Source: Siderastrea radians
Taxonomy: Eukaryota > Cnidaria > Anthozoa > Scleractinia > Rhizangiidae
Reading direction: 5' to 3'
Assembly (NCBI GenBank): GCA_964017195.1
Contig: OZ024892.1
Span: 14,022,071-14,086,070 of the forward strand
Length of the DNA stretch: 64,000 nt
Positions within the stretch are counted from its first letter, which is position 1. Every line of letters begins with the position of its first letter. The translations under genes were made by a program, and so were the position numbers. A model generated the notes under the pieces. It ran no database searches. It saw only the letters and a program-made list of their open reading frames with translations, and was not told where the DNA came from. This document shows, one piece after another, positions 59,251-64,000 of this stretch.

Positions 59251-60224
59251 AACAAGCACGCAACGGTCAAAATACAATTGGATCTCGGCTTACGTTTCTT
59301 GGTGACCTAAGAATGAGTGCATGACAATTTGTTTTTGTTTGTTTGTTTTTTTTTTGACAGCAATGCATGCAGAATAAAACTCAATAACCCTTTTTTGCCC
59401 GGGCTTATAAACAGCCTGGATATGGCCTTTACGGTGAGACAGAGCCCGACGCAAATGCAAGCTTACGTTTCATTTCGCATTTTTTCTAGTCGTTTTCTTG
59501 TTATCGTGCGCTGAATGTATCCAATCCAAGAGTACGGCAAATAAATTTCTTAAGAATTCTTGGAAAGAGACTGAAATGACCTTTATTTATCTTAGAAACA
59601 AACGCACTGTTATAAACAAACTCAGTATAAAATGTAACTAAGTATATACTTTTAAAATAAATCCCATGTTTTTCCTGTTGAGGAATGCAATTTTTCGCGA
59701 GCTACGTGGGCATCACGACTAAAAACATAGCATAGGGATAAAGAGTTTAGTCAAACGAATTAACGCACAAGGATCAAAATACAAGGCTCTCTTTCCTTTC
59801 TTGCTGACCCAAAAATGCGCACACGCGTTACACCTAAGTGTTTTTTTAAAATTAAATTAAATTTTTAAATTTTTTTTAATTACTTTAATTTTAAGTTTAA
59901 CAACAATGCATGCAGGGTGAAATAATTAATAACCTTTTTCTCCCTTTTTCTCAAGCTTATTAGTTTCAATTCCCCTTTTTGTATGTTCAGTGTCGTTGTT
60001 ATCCTGTACTAATTCCCTTTCGTCGATTTCAACTGGTCTAAACTTTTCAGTACTTACACTACTTGTTTGAATGATAGTGCATCAGTTACGTTATGTCTAC
60101 GTCAAGGAAAACGTGTTTTGCCATGTTTGACATTAGTTTCGTTTGTGACAAGACTACGGATGTAATTTGAAACTGAGGTCAGCGAAAATAATTATGTCCA
60201 TCGGTAATAATGTTAACGAAGCGT
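59251..60224. other. Repeated flanking unit, no gene
   Basis: Two further copies of the unit at 55411-56130: 59259-59720 and 59760-59970. Both carry the CAACGGTCAAAATACAA and AGCAATGCATGCAG-type landmarks. Confidence 0.55.
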
Positions 60225-60306
60225 CTATACAAGGCAAGTGATCACATGAAAAAGAACTGAGCAAAAACTGTCGATTTGACTTATTAAGAGCAGGTAAAAG
60301 TTTCTC

Positions 60307-60942
60307 TTAGGCGTCAGGATCTTCCTCTGATTCCCTCTCACTGTCGCTGTCACTGTCACTTTCACTGTCACTTTCACCGTCACTGCCATCAGAATTGCAG
60401 TTAGTTGTACGTGCTGATCCTGGTTGAGAAGTGACGGCAGAAGGGGTGCTGTCTCCAGGCTGAACATCGAAAGGAGCAGAATTTGAAGGGGAAGACTCTT
60501 CACACTCACAACAATCATTGTGCACACAATACTCACATTTTCTCATGAGTGCACGTTCCTATCCGGCGCCGAGGGTGCCCAGTCCCAGGATTGGTATGCC
60601 AACTTTAAGACCACTGAAGAGCACTAGGAGTGAGGTCAAAAACAGCGCCTGAGGACAACAGGGTCGTTATTCCTCCATACAGCATACAGGACATCGACGA
60701 GGCGCAACAGCACTTTTTGCCTGAATCATCTTCATAGCACAAGCCAGCACACGGAAACAGAAAGCTATTTCCATCAGCGTCTTCATGCGTTCATTACATT
60801 CTTCCCGTCGCTGCTGATAGTTTCTGCAGTATTCATTAAAATCAACCAATTGATCTTGATATTGACTGTACGAAATCAAGCCTCGCCGATATTGGCAATA
60901 CAACTGCCGGGTATCCGATGGTGGAAACACATGCCCAGACAT
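60307..60942 (-). pseudogene. Cys-rich/acidic family member, probably degenerate (copy C)
   Basis: The first block (60942-60667) encodes 91 residues: MSGHVFPPSDTRQLYCQYRR, a QYQDQLVDFNEYCRNYQQRR helix and a Cys-containing segment. A stop (TAA) then follows CCMEE. In a shifted frame the DNA continues with a hydrophobic stretch resembling copy B (LYGG), then another stop. A final block (60546-60307) encodes MRKCEYCVHNDCCECEESSP and an acidic Ser/Asp-rich tail. The order matches copy B, so the whole looks like one gene broken by frameshift and stop; small introns are the alternative. Function unknown. A CAGAAG/CAGAAA repeat lies just upstream (60951-60990). Confidence 0.45.
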
Positions 60943-61107
60943 TTTCTGGCAGAAGCAGAAACAGAAGCAGAAACAGAAGCAGAGCAGATAACCGCTCTTC
61001 CCACTACTGCTTGCTACTCGTCTGCACTTCTCTTCGCAATCGTGAGATGTTTCCTTTGGCTACGTTTTCCAAGAATTCCCGCGTGGATGTCAGTTTGTCG
61101 GTTATGA

Positions 61108-62148
61108 TTGGTTGGGATTTAAACTTATTCTTTTGATCCCTGATCCCGCAAAAAACTGTTAATCCCACGAGATTCCCTCTTTATAATTTTGCCTCGATGT
61201 CATAAAAACGTAGCCACTTTTAACAACAATCGCGCCAACGCAAGATCGAATTGTCTTTCATAAAAAAATATCACTAAAATACAGAATACTCTTCTTCATA
61301 TTTCTTTGTTCTAATTATCCAAAGCATTAGGTGCTTACCTGAATTAAATTGATCTCCACTTCTCCTGTTCGACTTCTTCCATTGTAGAATTTAAGGTTTC
61401 ACAATCAGCACTTGAAAGGACACTTAGTTGACATTTATATTCTTGTTTACTTTTACTGCATTAATAATCAAAACAAACTCGCGCGATACTGTCTAATTCA
61501 TAAACTTTTTTATTAAGGGATGCAAAGCATATAAATGGTCATAAATGTGCACGATGATCATTCATGCATGGTTGAAAACAAAAGTGGAGTTGAATAATGG
61601 TGTTTATTTTCACTGAAAATGAGGTGAATAATTGTTATTAGTATATACCACACAAGTGAATTGCAGGTGATTTCTCGTCTAGATAACTGGTTACAAAATT
61701 TACCCCAGAAACTGCAGGGACGGTTTGTTATTTTACAATCGAAAGAAGGTTGTTGTCTTTATTTTTGCAGTCACGTAAATAGAAATTCAGTCATCTTAAG
61801 AAATCGAGTAAACTGCGTATACACCTCTTGCGTATTTCGCAAATAAATAAAGAGTTTATGGTTTTTAAAAAATCTAATTTTCAGGGACTGTATTTTGGAA
61901 AACTTCAAAAAATTGCCAAAATTCGAGCCCCGAAAATTTCAAGACATACGGTAACTTTTCTGGTAATGTTAAACCACATATCAGGCGAGTTTGGTCGAGC
62001 CATGGTTTGTATTTTGGCGAGACGCAGTCGAGCGAAAATTCCCATGGTGAGACCAAACGAGCCTGATATGCTGCCGAAGCGTACCAAAAAAGGTGCGATT
62101 TGGTATTTACCACACCCAAAATCGGCGTTATTTTTTCAGTTACCGTGA
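61108..62148. other. Intergenic, no supported gene
   Basis: AT-rich. At 61982-62070 an imperfect inverted pair occurs (ATCAGGCGAGTTTGGTC against GACCAAACGAGCCTGAT, each next to CCATGG). A 33-bp segment at 62083 (GCCGAAGCGTACCAAAAAAG) recurs at 62589. Confidence 0.45.
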
Positions 62149-62457
62149 TCAGTTAGGAGTTCTTGTTAAATAGCGCGTGAACCGTGAGAAGAATAGTGCG
62201 TCAATACTCTTCTCTAACTCCTCATCTGTCAATTCTATAATTCTTTTGTTTGGAGTTTCATTTTCGGAATCTTGGAAGTCCAAATTAAGAGAGAAATTTG
62301 GAAAATGCGGCTCCATTTTGAAACAAAAAAGTTCCAGCGCTGTCCGTAAACGTACACGCGAACGCCGGCCAGTGTAGCCGCGTAAAATTTTGGCTCGAAA
62401 TTGTAGTTTTACGTCTCGTTGTATTTCTGTTGTAATTTTCATCCCTAAAGTCTGCAA
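62149..62457 (-). CDS. Hypothetical 102-residue frame
   Basis: Open frame ending in IIELTDEELEKSIDALFFSR, an acidic helix-like segment as found near the start of recombinase- or transposon-type cnidarian genes. Upstream residues are basic (GYTGRRSRVRLRTALELF). It lies between the two copies of a direct repeat (62083, 62589), so it may be the cargo of a mobile element. No family is identified and the start is uncertain. Confidence 0.3.
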   Translation of the reverse strand: MQTLGMKITTEIQRDVKLQFRAKILRGYTGRRSRVRLRTALELFCFKMEPHFPNFSLNLDFQDSENETPNKRIIELTDEELEKSIDALFFSRFTRYLTRTPN

Positions 62458-62620
62458 AAAAGTGCGAGTTTCAGAAACTGTCCATGATATCGTAGGATAT
62501 CAGGTCAGTGACTTGATATCGTAGAAAATCATGACAGTAAACAAGGCTTCTGATTGGCTAATTCACAATTTGGGTACGGTAAGCCGCCGAAGCGTGCCAA
62601 ATAGGTACGATTAGGTATAA

Positions 62621-63385
62621 CTATCTTGTTACTCTCCTGCCGGATCTGCTGCGCCCAGCTTCAAAGCGTGTCGGTTGGTCATCATCGTCTTCACGGTTGT
62701 CATCATCAGTTCCTTCCGCATCACTACTCTCCGAATCATCTTCGTTGGACCCGTTAGCAAAGTTTTTCAGGCGCTGCTCCTCGTTTTTACTAGATAAAGA
62801 TAAGATAAACACCATACTAAGGATGTATGTCTCACCATCCTGGTCAACTGATGCAATGTCTAGAATGCACTGAAATGAGTTCTTGTTATCCTCATTACCG
62901 ACAGTGTAAACGAGCGGATCCTCCTCTGACGCCTCCAGCCAGTTTAGATGCATGGTGCGTTCAAGGATGCCATCGTTGCTGCGATGAAGGTCCTCGCAGG
63001 AATTGCCAAGAAGAGGGGCTCCAAATATCGTTTCCAGTTGTGCCTCAGAGCAACTACATCTCCCTTTGAAAACAGTACTGGACGAGTTTCAACTGGCGGT
63101 GTATCAGGTTGTCCTTCGTCTGAGGCTTGAGGCTCTTCCAGCACGTCAACAACATTGTCTGTTTGAGGTGAAACAACTCGTCGGATCATGCTTAGAGCCA
63201 GAGGCAGAGTTCCAGCTTTTTGTTTCGTTTTGGTAGTGATCATGGTAATTCAACAAGGCTTTGGCAAAATTGCCCACGGGCTCTGCAGAGGTGTATATTT
63301 CTTCACACTGCATCAAATTGCTGAGGCATTTTTTGCAATTTGTAATCATAGCCTCTGACATTCTCTTGCACTTCCCTCTAATCAC
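62621..63385 (-). pseudogene. Broken gene with acidic C terminus, unknown function
   Basis: Three overlapping minus-strand frames read in order: 63385-63240 (ITNCKKCLSNLMQCEEIY and NYHDHYQNE), 63243-62944 (RPVLFSKGDVVALRHNWKRY, a chromatin-reader-like segment, then ARTFIAATM) and 62953-62621 (MHLNWLEASEEDPLVYTVGN, then an Asp/Glu/Ser-rich region and a basic end). The frames overlap by a few bases with no splice signals, so two frameshifts in one former gene are likely. I do not recognise the family; the acidic tail suggests a nuclear protein. Confidence 0.4.
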
Positions 63386-63469
63386 ATCAGTTGAATCACC
63401 CCACTAATCACATCCTCAAAAATTATTTTCGGATTTGGTTTTTAACTGCTTGTATATTCAACTGCTTGT

Positions 63470-63745
63470 ATATATTTTTTATGTTTGATAATTTCTTGAC
63501 TTGCTTTCTGTAATTCAAAGATGTTAAGAATGTATAGACATCATTTAGACATGCATCTTTATTTATTTGTAATTTCTTTATATCCATATGTATATTTGTT
63601 ACTTGACTTCTTTCGTTTAATATTAATGTAAAACACTACCCGCCCAGACTAGCCGCTGCTATTTGAGGGATAGGTAGGGATAGTGTAGTCCTTTTATTTT
63701 AATTACGAAATTGAATAATAAACTTTGAACTTTTGAACTTTGATC
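63470..63745 (+). mobile_element. LINE-like 3' end
   Basis: AT-rich 3' region ending in AATAATAAACTTTGAACTTT and a second TTGAACTTTGA unit, the style of CR1/L2-type 3' tails. No coding part is in the window. Confidence 0.4.
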
Positions 63746-64000
63746 ACTGATTTCATTCATGTTTAATCTGCAGTTCAGTCTTGTACGATTATTTCATATT
63801 TTCTCATTCACTGACTCCCTTGTACAAACTTCACAAATTTCTATATTTAATATGTCATGATGTACGCAAACACAGCATGTAAGTAAATATGACAATGATT
63901 AACAACACTGCTTTGATTTCTCCATTTTAGCATTAGGAAACTTGAAAGTTGTACAGGTTTTAATTAGTAAAGAAAACAATCGTTTCAAAGCGATCGTATT

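Overview
The window looks like nuclear DNA of a metazoan, most likely an anthozoan cnidarian such as a stony coral. The evidence is AT-rich intergenic DNA, GT-AG spliced genes, orphan aminergic-like GPCRs without introns, a tandem NXPE pair, a stand-alone P2X7-type cysteine domain, Penelope-like and Ty3/gypsy elements, tRNA-derived SINEs and many small inverted-repeat elements. No bacterial operons, rRNA genes or CRISPR arrays are visible. The organism call is inference.

Layout: (1) 1-14.4 kb holds two tandem NXPE-type genes (neurexophilin-like plus PC-esterase domains), each with five exons. The first has lost the 5' part of exon 1, which carries the membrane anchor; the second is complete (527 aa). 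(2) 14.4-29 kb holds three class A GPCR genes of one aminergic-like group: two near-identical copies tail to tail (17.8 kb +, 22.4 kb -) and a divergent third (27.7 kb +). (3) 28.3-34.7 kb is a degraded segmental copy whose partner lies at 53.9-58.7 kb. Both contain GPCR relics and remnants of a small Cys-rich gene family. (4) 34.7-39.4 kb holds inverted-repeat elements, including a 4.0 kb TTAA-flanked element carrying a decayed P2X7 ballast-type gene. (5) 42.2-47.9 kb is a minus-strand Myb/SANT-like gene whose third exon is split by a Ty3/gypsy LTR element (98-bp LTRs, 5-bp GCATG target duplication). (6) 48.4-53.9 kb holds a 1 kb foldback element, a truncated LINE, another inverted-repeat element and a strictly periodic 74-bp satellite. 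(7) 54-61 kb is the partner segmental copy, with an intact small Cys-rich gene, a degenerate relative and a Penelope-like fragment. (8) 62-64 kb holds broken coding fragments of unknown function and a LINE 3' end.

The NXPE proteins would act in the secretory pathway on glycans and the GPCRs at the cell surface; nothing in the sequence ties them into one pathway. The window is best read as two locally expanding host gene families embedded in, and repeatedly broken by, transposable elements. Percentages and mismatch counts are by eye.
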